This document shows, one piece after another, positions 34,095 through 46,994 of a DNA stretch of 64,000 bases. The first letter of the stretch is position 1. Each line of letters opens with the position of its first letter. Made by a program: the position numbers and the translations under genes. Origin of the DNA: Rostrohypoxylon terebratum (taxonomy: Eukaryota; Ascomycota; Sordariomycetes; Xylariales; Hypoxylaceae); NCBI GenBank assembly GCA_022497145.1, contig MU385901.1, forward strand, positions 62,001-126,000, in the 5' to 3' direction. Under the pieces are notes generated by a model. The model made no database searches and was not told the origin of the DNA. It saw only the letters and a program-made list of their open reading frames with translations.

Positions 34095-37000
34095 ACCAAA
34101 ATACACACATGACACATATGACCTATCACCACACTATGCTCACATTTCCTTTTAATAACTTTTCTATCTGTGCTTTTCTGTGGAGTTTATAGAATGGATC
34201 ATAGAATCTGGACCACTTGTTGTCACCAACGGAAATACTAGGCAGGGCGTCACCAAAGGATGGAGTTTCTGCGACGTTCATTTCACCACTATTTTTATTA
34301 CGGCATCACGGCGCTTAGCGGAGAAAAAAAACTACTACAACAGGATGAATTTTCTTATACCCTAGCGGTTCATGTGGGACGCGGTTGGCCAGCTTCTCAG
34401 AGCAGGTACTGGTTGCTTGTTTTGAAGCGAACTTGACGTATATTATGGAGTTAGAGACGAGGAGTAATAAGGGGGGAGGATATAATGGGGACTATGTGCG
34501 GGATAGACTATCTCTGATTCTTGAAAGGCCCCTGGGTTACTATCACGGGGCGGGTGTTTTACTACTACTGGCGGATATACCACTTAGAACGACGGGTTAC
34601 GAGTACGATATACTTACCATGTATGTGAGATGGGAAGAGGAAGAAGAAGAATACATAATTACTACTATTACTTAGCTACGAGCACAAATTAAGGAAGTCT
34701 TCAAACAAACCAATCTCCGGTCTTTTTCTTCTTCGGATACACATACGTATACACGGATGTTGACATCGAGCCAACGGTCTTACAGATAGGTATGGTGATC
34801 GTCGTTTCCGACGTGTGTACTACTATGCTGGGTACTACATAGTACATAGTATGTGCATGCAGTGATACCCGTTCATGCAGGTACCAACAGATGGATCTCG
34901 GACATCCCCAGCCAGTCAGCCTGACTCATCCGTCAGTCGTAGTCCTTGTTCCTGAAATACTGGATACCCTTCTACGTAGCAATGCCTTAGCAGAGTAGCA
35001 TTGGTTATGTAGTATGTACGGATATGGATACTAGGTAATAATATGAATGAACTTGATACAGCAGTATGTATGGACGGTAATATAGGTACCTAGCGGTTGG
35101 CACGCTAGAATGTTCTATAATGGGTTAACCGGGGGGCGTTTCCTTATTGTTGGAAATTTATATGTGGAAAATAGGGAAGTAGGCAAGTTTCATAACAGCA
35201 CTCCCATATTCCTCCACTACTACGAAGTAATATCTGCAATTCTGCAATACGTAGGTATAGTTGTATAGTTACTAGTAATATGTATTATAGCAATGTATTT
35301 TCGGACGCGCTGTACCCCGGAAGGAGGGTCTTCGTAATGCGCAAACCGCACATCTATTTCTACTTTCTTACCGCGGTTCCGATTTTTTGTTCTCTTTTTT
35401 TTCTTCATCGTCTTCTTTTTTTCCCCGTTCGAAGCAATCTGACCGGTTTGAGACCCTGGCTGAAAAAGAAGGAGAGCATGGCGGAGAAGACGATTATTAA
35501 TATGGCCCCCCACCTACATAGGTTAGGCGCGGAAAACCAGGTACGGACACGTACATAGGTAGCGCAGATCCGTCATGCACGCGCTTGCGTATTGGGTAGG
35601 TGTGTAATTACATATACGAAATTGAAACCCGAGGATACCCATCTCATTACTACTAGGTTCGGTCTGTTCCTTTTGACTTTTTTTTTCTCGCCTTTTTAGG
35701 GCGTTTCGTTCCGTTTCGTTTCTGGGGTATTATTTTCGTGTATAGTTCAACTGTATAGTTCGTCCCAGCTTTAAGTTCCGCCCGGTTGAGCGGCAAGCTT
35801 TTACGGGTGTTGCCTAATTACCAATTACCAGACTAGTAGTAAGTATTACTAAGTGGACGTCATGGTCGCTATTAGTATAATGAGAGCTAGAGGTTCACGA
35901 TATGGTTGGAAATGACTAAGGGACTAAAAAACGCCCCATCATCCCCATCATCTCCATCATCCTACCCAAGATAATTACTAATATGTATATCGTATCTGCC
36001 ATGCTTCTGCTGCTGCTGCTGCCCGGGTGCTGTTTTAGCTAAACCTGACTAACCCGGCCTTCGACGGGTGAAGGGGTAATAGACTAATAGTAGGTAAATG
36101 CCTTTAATCTGCCGTCTCCCCCAATCAACGCTCCGTCGCCCGGCTGTCGCTGGGAGGCGCACGCTCTCTCCTCTCTCGCGCACGGAACGCAGGCAGGCGG
36201 GCGGAGTCCTGTTAAACACGTGTTCGCGCCCCGTCGTCGACGAGAAAAAAAGGACCCTGACATCCCATTCCATCTACCCATACGTATCCAGGTATGGACG
36301 GACCATCACGTCACGTCACTCTTTTTTTCCGTAGACCGACGTCGCCATCTCTTCACGGACCTTCATTCCCACATCATCTCTGACAAGTATCTAACGTCGG
36401 ATCGGCTTCTGTTACGACCGAGTCCGAGTTCCTCCTTCGCATCTCGTACCGGGGCTCGTATAATAATACAATACACACCACCCTATGTGCATAATGTAGG
36501 TACGCATAATAGTTAAATGTGTTGTTTTATGTAAGATCCCCGATCTTGGTTGCTGAGGTAACTTCCGGAATGCTTGTTTCAAGTTTCCCAAAAAATCAGG
36601 TCAGATGCTTAGATACCTGTTATGTAGGACCTAGGTGAGCTTGGAGGTGAGAAGCCATGGCATGTGAAAAAACTGTTCTCAATCTTCCGTCGCATTGTTC
36701 AGCCAACAGGCTACCCGGTAAGCGCTTACCGTCTTACGCACGCAGGTGAGCTCGAGTTTCTTGGGTCGACTTCGGTTCGGTTCGTATGGATGATAGGATG
36801 GTCGGGTAAGGGAGGAGGGAGCCCGACGGTACGGTGAGGGATGCGTATCCCGGCCCTGCCAGAATGCCGAAGGGTGTGGTATTTGAGAGAGTTCGAACTG
36901 TCATGCGCCCTCACATAGCAGCTTATTCCGCTCTTGGGGAACTGGGGTCAAAGACAGATGGTTTGATTGTCAGTTCGTTTGATCGCCGACGCGAGTTTGG

Positions 37001-37959
37001 ATGCCTCATATCGTTGCTTCTTTCCCGATGCAAGGGGACCGGAGTTAAGATGCACACCAGCATTATGACTACACCCGGTACCAGTGCAAAAACAATAAGT
37101 TTGTCTCATCGCCCGGCTAGCGACTCCGAACTTCGTAAATGGCTCGTGTACGGCGTCCCTGGAAACCTAAGAGTCATAACGAATCCCTTCTACCGGCCGA
37201 GGGAAACATCATAGGAGCCAACAAGCCTCATAGTACCACGTTAAGGCTACCTGCCTGACTGCGCTGCATACCAGACACGTTATCTCAGCCTCACAAGCTA
37301 GCGATGGATGCCCGACTAAATTCGGAACACACCCGAATCTAACCTTATGGTAGACTAACATTATCCGCGTCATCCGCCATAATTAGAATCCCAACCCGTC
37401 TTACGAGAGCACTGGGCAAAACCCACCAAGATAAACCGGATCCATTAGTTCGCATCGGATGTCTGGTCCCGTAAACGTTATCTGATGTCGCGAAGCTGCG
37501 GTTTGTGTCGTACGACAGTAGCGTCAATATTTCCATCCATCAAGGCACATGTCAAATCAAAAGCCGCACGAACGACGCCAAATATGTAACCATATAATAG
37601 GCAAGGAACAATATGTAGTAGGTAGGTAAAATCAAAATCCGCGTATCTCTCTGGGTATCTCTTGTAATCTATAACGCCGGCTCTTCACCTAAAACATGAA
37701 ATTTATCGGCAATAACCAAACAGAAGACCCTGTATATCCCATGGTAAATGAGGCTTATCGGTCTTTTTTTGTTATACCAAGTTCGACCAATATTCCATCA
37801 ATAGATAGGTATATCTGGGATGTAAATCCTTCTTCGCCCGTTATTGTGAATTCAGTCATCTCAATACTTCCCCGATGAGATGTACAATCCCGATGCCATA
37901 GAATGGAATTTGCATAGACCCATGCGTAGGACTGAACACGAGTCAATATTCTTGACTTC
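34095..37959. other. 3.9 kb convergent spacer
   Basis: Lies between the stop codons of two convergent genes. It contains poly-T and GA-rich runs, CTG repeats near 36006-36021, and ACATAGTATGT at 34844-34854. Open frames here lack ATG starts or protein character. I see no gene. Confidence 0.5.
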
Positions 37960-40900
37960 TTAGGGCGTATGGCGCGTTTCCTTCCCTTTGTCGCGAGTCG
38001 GGGAGGTTGGAAATAGCCAAGAAGGCAAACTCTCATCTTCCCAGGCATCAAGGTACTCTATTTTGAGTCCGAGCGAATGGTTTACGAGATTGCTTCTATT
38101 CCTGCCCAGGATTTCCCGCGCTTTCTCAGCTTCGGTATTCCAGAATTCCTCTACCCATTTGAGTAATCCATCCAAGCGACCTTCTGCGGCTTTTAATATC
38201 TTGTTTTGGAATGATTTGATTGGCTGGGCTTGCTGCTTGTGAAACAAGCGCTCTTCTTTCTGGACTGCATATCGTCGGTCAACGTCAGAAAGGGGAAAAG
38301 AAATGATATGCTGATTATAGTTTAATGCGTTGACAATCTTCGCAAATTGGAGATGATTAAATCCATTTTGCTGGCAGTCAAACATGGCAAGGCCTTTGTT
38401 CGCGGCGAGCACACGGCATAACTCGCTCACATCCTCGGTGGCACCAATATCGTGATTGCGAATGCGGAGTTGGCGTAGTGTGATATTCTGCTTCAATCCA
38501 GCCAGTGCTCCTGTTAACCCCAAACCCATATGGCTGTCTTCCAGCTTGCCGCTGTAGCCAGACAGATCTAGGTATTGTAAGGTATCGTTCTGTTCAAAGA
38601 AGCGAGACAACAACTCCGACGTCTTGGAGCTCGTCCGGTCTGGCGGACCAGTTCCCGCCATGCTTAAAAACTCGATAGTCTTGTTATGGGCAAGTGCCTT
38701 AAGAAGCCGATTAAAATTTGATTCGTGCTGAAACTGGATCATATCGAGGTGTAACATTCTCGGCGCCTCGTTACCATGAATTAAGTCGATCCAGTCAGTT
38801 GAACCAAGTTCGAGTGGATTCTCACTGAGCAGCAAATGCATATCCCGTCCCGCGCCGAGCCGACACAGGAGGCCGGTAGCCATTTCTCCTGAAATCCCGC
38901 AGTTATTCAGAGTGAGACGGCGAAGACTGCGAGATTCATCAAGTTCAGTAAACTTCATGATCCCACACAAGGTATCGAAGTTGACCTAATTTGCTTCATT
39001 AGTTAAGTCATGAGGCAAATCTCTCAGATATCATACCTTCCAACCCGATAAATCTATTTCTTCTAGACGCCATGGCTCAAAGTTCGATGTCGCGCTCCAG
39101 GGTCGGAATAGGGGACTGTCTAGATTTCCTTTGATCGAATACGCAAGATTCAAACGTCGTAATCTCGTCGCGCCAGCGAGCGTCTCTGCGGCCTTTGCTG
39201 CTTCTATGCGGCCCGAATTGTGCGACACGTCGAGACTTTCGATAGCCGAACGCTGCTCATGTAAACCCTCCCAAAGCAGTGCGAGTGCATCCTCATCGAG
39301 TTCACACTGCGATATCGAGAATGCCTTGAGAAAATTGGGTCTGTTCTGGAGAGCTCGGGCTACATAACCGTTAGCAAACCTCATTTAGAACTGATGTGAT
39401 ACCAAACATACAAAGGCCTGTAACATCGGCGACGCCCAAGGGGTTACCGCTGATGTTTATCGAACTGCACCGAGTTTGTAGGGATTTCCAGAGAAGTACA
39501 ATAGGAGGCACGACTTCGCAAACTCGGCTTGTCGGAGATGGTGTGGATTGGTGATTTTCCGATGGAGCTGCAGGTACTTTAGCAAGCACATTGGTGAGAT
39601 CAATGTGTCGGATAGACTCCGACCCGAGTAGAAGAGCTACTATTTCTTGAAATAGCACTGAGGAGTTCTCCACAAGTTCGAATTCAACCCGGGTAAGGCT
39701 GCGCTTCCCTAATTGACGTTAACTTCAAAATGGAGCGCACAACCATGACATAAATGGGTTTACAAACCTGTTCGAGAAAGCCATATGGTAGACTCGAGCC
39801 GGGAGGCATTGTCAAAAACGCCAGCGAGACTGGAAAAATCGATGTTGTTGAATGACAGCGACTTGAAGAAGTCATTGAAGCGCAAGGCACGGAATACAGC
39901 TAGGAGCTGATATTCCGTATAGCTAGGCTGATCCGTTGGCGCAAGAAGAGTAAATTGAGGAGCGTGCCGCACATTCTTCCATTCGACTGTCCAATTTACC
40001 GGGGCACAACAGTATCCTTCGATAAATGCTCCCAAAGTGGTCCGAAAACCGCAATAATCTTCGCCATTAGGGAGAGGCATTTGCGGTGCTTCACCATCAA
40101 TGAAGAACACTTCACGACGGGTCCATAGAGGCCAAGTCGGTTTAAGGTAAGTATCCGTCTTATACAATTTCGACGATATATTCCGGTGGTGGCGACTAGA
40201 TAGCTCTAACTTGCTAGGCTTGTCTAAGGGCATTCTGTCTTTGGTTAGAAATACGTTGCAAGGCATGGAGAGATAGTTCTGTGTAGCCTCACCTAAAGAC
40301 AAGATCAAATCTCTCGTCGTTAAGAATAACATTAACTTTCGCTAACTCCACCAATCCAAACCGCACCACAATAGGATTACGATCCGTTGAGGTTTTCGTA
40401 AACTGAACCATGTAACAAAATTTCCTGGTGAGCACGATGTAAAAAGATGACTTGTCCCGCCAACCTTTCTTAACTTCGCCAGAATTCGATCTCGTCCTCA
40501 TACATGGCCGTCGAGGTATAACGGGGAAGATCTCTATCTGAGCATCAAGATTTGATTCGTGTTGGGGCTGAACATGCCGCTTAAGCTCCAATTCTATTTC
40601 AGAAGGAACTATGTCCTCCGGAAAAGCCTTGGCCCGTACCTTGATCGCATGGCGAATCTGTTTCAACCATTCATCGCGTTCGTCTGGTAGACTAAAGTCT
40701 AGCTGGAGACATGTAAATATGGCCCCTTTTCGATCACTCCACCATACTTCTATGCCGAAAGATGGGCGCGTCCCCTCGTTGTTGAAAACTGATATGATCT
40801 TCTCTAGTGGGACAAATAGTTCCCCGCTTGCCCCAAGGTCTCTGAGAGAGCTTACCGATTCAACGGGCGAAAGGGCTTCGGTACCGCCATTTGATACCGA

Positions 40901-41386
40901 GATCTGGGGAAATCTATCGAGAGCAGCAGAGAGGCTCTTGAACTTGACCAAAGCCAAGGGCGTTAGGACCAGGAACTCCTTCTTGGTCCTCAAGAGAGAG
41001 GTTTCCGGTTGAAGGGGCCCGGACTTGGTAATTACCAGGGCATCGCCGAAAATGCTCGCGCACCGACTACCAGTGCCTGAGGGGCTCGTAGGTCTAGTCG
41101 ATGTAGAACCTCGCTCTGTATTGTCACCCGTCGAAGAGCCGGAAGGCCGCCGGATCAGATCTTCTCTCAATGTCTCAAAAGGACGGCCCTTGGTCAGTGT
41201 CCTTCTACGGACTGCCACGGGCGAGTGAATCTCTGTCTCGGAAGAACTTGAAATTTGCGAAGTATGCGAGGTGATACTAAGTGACCTCAACCGCAAAGCT
41301 TTCATAGCCGTAAACGACGGGCGTCTTTGGGAAGGGTAGATCTCCTTTCCTTCCACTATTTGCTGAGGATGAGATTTAAGATCCAT
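37960..41386 (-). CDS. PH-domain and leucine-rich-repeat protein, CARMIL-like architecture
   Basis: Five minus-strand exons, 41386-40293, 40234-39768, 39708-39412, 39359-39037 and 38985-37960, sum to 1,068 residues. Introns are 58, 59, 52 and 51 bp, two with a clear CTAAC branch site close to the acceptor. The N-terminus (1-100) is Ser/Thr/Arg-rich. A PH-like region follows (about 100-365), with strands such as EFLVLTPLALVKF, GIEVWWSDRKGAIFTCLQLDF and SFYIVLTRKFCYMVQF. After a linker (PLDKPSKLELSSRHHRN) comes a long LRR region with units such as IRHIDLTN, SSINISGNPLG, IESLDVSHNSG, LRRLNLAY, LEEIDLSGW, LRRLTLNNCGISG, LQYLDLSGYSG and LRQLRIRNHDIG. A membrane-binding adaptor for the cortex or actin is plausible but inferred only from the PH-LRR order. 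Confidence 0.85.
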
Positions 41387-42459
41387 GGTTGAGATCTTGT
41401 ACGAGCCGAAGTTGACCTTGGCAACGGCGTACAGAGCTAAATTGTCTTGACACCGGCAGTGGTTACCGCAGGCTCATGACACCCAATGCGGAGATAATGA
41501 GACCCGATGAACCCGAGAAAGTTGTGTAATTGACAATCGGACTTCCAAAAAGCTGGAGCTTCAGGATAGCTGGCAAAAAGAAGCTCAACACGTCACATAC
41601 GACATTGCTCAATAGGTAGCTTAGCTAATCACTCCTTAATCAGCGAGGTGTCGCCTCCTCGAGTAACGGTCCACGAGAGGGCATATTGGACCAGATTATG
41701 TCTAAGATATTCAATGAGAGATTTTAGGGTCTGAAAATAAGAAGGTCTCGATGAAGGCCTCCCAAGGAAGATATTTGAAAATAAACTATGAAGAAGTTAT
41801 GCAGAAGCTATGAGTGCAAGGTTGCAAGGTCCCAAAAGCGTAAATCGATGGCGTGAACTTTAGCGTTGGTTGGGTTCGGTCCGGACTGGGAAACAAAAAC
41901 CTGATAAGGTAAGGTACATACTGCGTACGGGTACAGGTTGTGGCTGAAACCGCTTACTTGCATCTCATACCTCTCATACCTCGTTATCCCCTATCAACTT
42001 CTCGCTAAACTCTCGCTAAACTCTCATATATCCTCATTCAGCTCTCATTAAGCACTTAGACGGTAGGCCCCATGCAGCGATCTACCCCGCTACCACCCAC
42101 TAATGTATAGTTCCATAGTTCCAGCCTCGATGATGCCATGATCCGGTTTGGAAAGACCGGGAAAGACCAGCTGGTCCAATGAGACTTACTAGGTAAGCTC
42201 TGGCTGTTCACGTTTCTTGAAGTGACGTATTACTGTATTTATCTTATACGAAGACGGCAATTACATGCCAGTGCGTGTGTACATAAGCAAGTCGATTAAA
42301 TGAATTCACACATGTAACTTGCATGTGCTTCCCGTGTTTATTCCAAGTTGTGCTAATTATTAGTATCATGTAGCTTATAACGACTATAAAAACTTTCTCG
42401 CAGTATCCACGAAGTAGTATAGGATAGCACTTGTTCAGCTATCAAAAAAAAAGTCTTGT

Positions 42460-42861
42460 TTATACGTAATGCCACGAGATTTTAGCGACCCCGGATCTAT
42501 CAAAATGGAGACTATCCACAACATTGAACCAACTTCCATGGACCTTCGCTGCTTCGATGGACACGACATGCAGCACTAAATCTACTATGTATTGTACAAG
42601 CCTCTTCGTGTAACAGCTGAATGTGATAGCGAGCCCTAAACCCCAACCAATTCTGCTCAAATCTAACAAACCGAGCGTCCATACCTCAATTATCAATGTT
42701 CTGTCAGCACTGTGTACAACGTAGTAATTCACATTAAAAACAAACAAGGCTAAGAGAACAAAGAGCAGCATGTCTCTGATTCGGGAAATCCCTCGAGGCT
42801 TGGAAAGCCCTTTGTTGAGGGTTACGTGTTTGCACCTTTTCACATGCCCCAAAATTCTCAT
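42460..42861 (-). CDS. Possible small membrane protein, unrecognised
   Basis: A 133-codon frame starting with ATG, without introns. It has a basic N-terminus (residues 1-28), a strong hydrophobic helix (MLLFVLLALFVF, about 31-48) and a second hydrophobic region (about 60-85). No family is recognised, and the AT-rich surroundings make a chance frame possible. It stands alone between distant genes. Confidence 0.25.
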   Translation of the reverse strand: MRILGHVKRCKHVTLNKGLSKPRGISRIRDMLLFVLLALFVFNVNYYVVHSADRTLIIEVWTLGLLDLSRIGWGLGLAITFSCYTKRLVQYIVDLVLHVVSIEAAKVHGSWFNVVDSLHFDRSGVAKISWHYV

Positions 42862-44600
42862 AAAATAGCTCTTACAAAATTTTCATGGTGTTTATTTAGC
42901 TCCATGTTGTTGTTGTTGTTGTGTCGAGCGTCCATTGAGCATGTTTCAAGGCTTATAGCTGGTCGAAAGTCGGTCAACCTCACGATCGACCGCTGGCATA
43001 CTGCGATCCATCTACCCAGACTGGCTCCAGACTGGCTGACTGGCTGACTGGGAACTTCCATGTAATTGATGCACTCCAAGCGTCCAGGGTCATTTAGTGG
43101 CCTAGCACATACACGTGTTTTTTTTTTTTTTTTCAAAAGTAAACAATCCTTCCCAAAGAAAAAAAAACAGCCTGCAGCGATGCAGCTCCTCTGCCATAGG
43201 CATCAATTGGCTAGGTTACCCTTATCAAACACTGGGATGCTGGTGAGCGATAAGTTTGACTAAGCTTGGCGCTCTGAGTGCCTGGGTCTGAATTTAATGA
43301 GACCGCCTTAACATCAAGCGCGTAACATGACTCTTGGTGTTTTATGATCTATCTTAAGGCCTCTAACGTCATCAATCTCATGACATGACAATGTAATTGC
43401 TGGTATGATACTACACTGCAAAGCATGAGGATGATTAACAAAAAAAAGCCCAGCGACCCGAGCAAGCCTGACGAAAACCCCGGTCCCCTAATCCTCTGGG
43501 ATCTCGGGATTCGTTGCGGTGTACCATGCAAATTAAATGAGCTTGTTATTGCCTCGTCCTACCGAGCCGCGGGAGCAGCCAAGGCCTTTCGCAGCCGCAA
43601 CACGGCAAGAAAGAGAAGAAAAAAGCAAAAGGTAACCGGACAGCAGCATAATATGACTAGATTCGTTGATACGTACTCAAAAAGATGCGCGGGCGTGACA
43701 ATGAGGATCAAAGAAATCCCACCTTCGCAGCCCTTTGCAGCCTTGGGAGCCTTTGGTTTCTCGGTCCCGGGTCTGCGCTAAAGCAAACTTCTACAGTTTC
43801 CAGAATCCAGATCGCTTAAAAAGATCACCCCCAAGAAAGGTCCTTATTAATACAAAGTGTTCGGATTAGCCCCTTGCTTGGGGAAGCTCGGCGTGTGTAT
43901 GCTAGTGTATGCACATGCACGAGCCTAGAATGTCCAATGAGCTGGACACTTGCGCGATGATCCGTTTGAGCGACTCCGATCTTACGGAGAAACACTATCG
44001 CGACGGGCTGAAAGCCGACGAACCGACCCTGTTCGCCAATACATTGTTATCTCCTTAGTAAGACGGATATTGCAAGCATAACTTTTTTAATGAGATGGTG
44101 ATGCTATGAAGTCGGAAGGATCGCGTCAGAGGACGCGCCCACCGATTCATCACGCTTTAAAGAGATTCATGGGGCACAGGTATCATCAAAGTCGAACTCG
44201 ACTATGGCAACGATGGTAATATTAGATATGGTCATGTTTGATATACTGTGACCGGTGGCGAAGCCTCTCTCCTAAAAACGACGTTTTACTGATGAGAAGC
44301 CTTAATAATAGCCAATGTGCGTTCGGGATATGCCAGATATTAGGTACATAGGTACTTGCCCACTTTGGTACTTGAGGACTAAATAGTAAAAGAAAAGAAA
44401 ATATTACATACCTGCCTACTATGTAAGCACGTGAAGCATCTAAGGCAATTTTGCCGAGATGCTGGGGGTGGAGAAGGGGATTGGAAGAAATATTACCCTC
44501 TTAGAGATGAAAATACTATTAACAACGCCGAGAATGTCGATATCGACGATCCTGTTATGCTACCTGTGTGAAAACCACGCTGCCGGTAAGAGGCGAGAAA

Positions 44601-44648
44601 GAGGCAAAGAGGCAAAGAGGCAAAGAGGCAAGGAGGCAAGGAGGCAAG
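44601..44648 (+). repeat. 8-bp minisatellite GAGGCAAR, six copies
   Basis: Three copies of gaggcaaa are followed by three copies of gaggcaag, flanked by a degenerate copy on the left. The change of the last base splits the array into two blocks, as in stepwise slippage. Confidence 0.9.
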
Positions 44649-46994
44649 AATTGAGGGCTGTAAAGAGGTACAAAAAGGCTCCAAGCCCGTTTGCCGCTCC
44701 GAATGGCACCCATCTTATCCGGCTGGTCGAAACTTAGAGGGTTTCAGGTTGGAGATCATGGCCTAGCCCCCTGTCTATCAACCCCTAAAATACTAAAATA
44801 CACACTTGTAAGTTGTGGGTAATAGTGCGCTATCGCCTTGTCAGCCCCTGTACATGCCATACATGCCACCTTAAAGGTGGGAGATGACTTGCTGAAGCGG
44901 CCGAGTGAGTTGCCCTGACGCGAACGACAGCGGAGAAAGGTTCAGCAATTCAAATGTCAGTCCAATCAAGGTGATGCCGTTATTGGTTGATCTTTTAATA
45001 CCTTGCTTCAGCTTTCGTCCACCACCGCTTCCTCTGCCGAGCCTTCTTCGATGAGTTTTGGTGATCGTGGTTGACGACAGCTCGTCTTATTATTAGTAGT
45101 TGTCCTCGTCATGGACCCAGCCATTCGTAACATTGGTCTGGAAGAATAAAGCTATGATGCCATATAGATCTTCAACAGCTAGGACAATTACCTACATACG
45201 AGCATACTAGCAGTCTAGCATACATACTAATATACTAGTAAACGGCAAACTAGCGTACGGCAGTCTAGCTTCTCGGGTTTGAGATTGGATATAATACGGA
45301 TGTAGCTTAAAGGGGTACGCACGCCGCGATCTTAAATGGGGGCGGAATGTGATTGTCGACGAGTAGCCGCCCGCGATGGACAACCAACACTTGTATATCC
45401 GGTTTTGTATTATTATTATTATTATAGGGAAAGTTGCAAAAAAATAGAGTAGCACCTAGAGGTGTAGGTAGGTATTGTGCCATGTAATAATTGTCCCGAG
45501 GGAGGCATATAATACCTCAGTTGGTAATTGGGATTGGAAACAGGGTATGCAGTAGTACATACCTGCAGTAGATAGGCATTTTCCCTTCAATATTACTTTT
45601 TTTTTCTGTTCCTCTTTGATCTTCAGCTTTGCATCACATGGTCACGGTAGACGCGCAATGAAACACAGAACAATGATCACCGCCCGAAAAGCTACGCTCT
45701 GCCACGGTGTATCGGTGTGCGCCGGCTCTCCCACATTACGTATCTCCAGGAATCGTTCTCGAATCAAACGAATCTCTCGTCCGATGGGCGATTAAATGCG
45801 AGATAATGGGCAGAGTGGGTTGGTGGGATAAGGTGGGCAGGCTGGCAGGGTGGATGAGTCGAATGACGGGTCTTTTTTTTCTTTATGATCTAGTGGCCGT
45901 GCGCTCCTTGACGAGTTTCAACTTTTCAACATCGTCAGCATCAGCTACCGCCGTACTTGTTCATTATGACCAATCATGATCGGGAAAATGCACCCAAACG
46001 ACTGGTGCTACACAGTAACAACACGTAAGAATACGTTGTATTAATGTTGTAAATGTTTTTGATGTGTTCTGTCACCTGTGTTTTTGGGAAAACCTTGGAA
46101 GTATCTTAAAAAGTACTTCGTACCTAATTCAATTCGTGCTTTCCCTTAGGGCCTACTATGTAGGTACTTGCTCGGTAGCGCCCGTAAAGTGAAACCCCCG
46201 AGCCGGAACGCTACTGCACATTTAGTTTGTTAGGGAACTGCTGAAATGTCAACTGGTCAACTGGTCAGGCGCTACTTGAGGACGGTGAGAATAGTTTAAG
46301 TGAGATACTGTATGAATCAAAGGAAAGTGGGTAGGAAAGGTACTTGGATAGGGTAGTAAGTGATCCACGACTTCTCCAGGGCTCCAGTGCTACAACTTAA
46401 GCTATTCTAAGGAGGTGGGGCGACCAGGTAGTCAGCCTGCAACTAAGATAGAACCCTTGAAAATAAAAGTTACACCAACACCAGCAAAAAGTCAATCAGT
46501 CAGGTACCTGTCCATTGGTACCTGTTGACCCTGTTGACTGCAAAAATGTGCTAAATCTGCTAGGGAGAGGTACTAGGTGATACCAGCTCATACTAAGCAA
46601 AAATGTACCTGTAAATCTTCTCCTGCAATTAACATTGATTCCCATCCCCCAATCCCGATCCTGCCAAATCCCAACTCCAAACTCCACACTCTTTATCATC
46701 GACACACTCTGGCGATTTGCGAAACCTCCCTAATTTATTTTTCCGTTTCGACACCGCTCGCTGGCGTAATTTACTCTTTGTCCGATCCCGCTAGAAGGAA
46801 CGGATAGAAGAAGAAGAAAAAATATCACAACTGCAGACTTGAAGACTCTAAGCAATAAAGAAAGTCATACTCGTCCCCTCTTTTTTTTTCTTCTCCTCCC
46901 TTTTAATACAATCCCCTCTATTCAAATCTTTTCCTCATGCGTACATGACAGCAGGAAACCAACACTCAATCCAACACCATAACCCAGGCACACA

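Larger units (their letters stand above)
41387..46994. other. 5.6 kb intergenic region upstream of two divergent genes
   Basis: No certain gene. It holds a possible small membrane ORF (42460-42861, minus), a 17-base T run near 43119-43135, an 8-bp minisatellite (44601-44648), TAT repeats near 45404-45430 and several CTACTATGTA motifs. The C/T-rich 200 bp before 46995 are the likely leader of the MAPKKK gene. Confidence 0.5.

Noticed and set aside
40279..40292. 14-base intron (GTGAGGCTACACAG) in the PH-LRR gene
   Set aside because: Too short to splice; the same donor with the acceptor at 40235 gives a 58 bp intron with a CTAAC branch and keeps the frame.
43425..43781. 118-codon ATG-started frame
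   Set aside because: Composition looks random, with Lys/Arg runs from purine-rich DNA and no recognisable domain.
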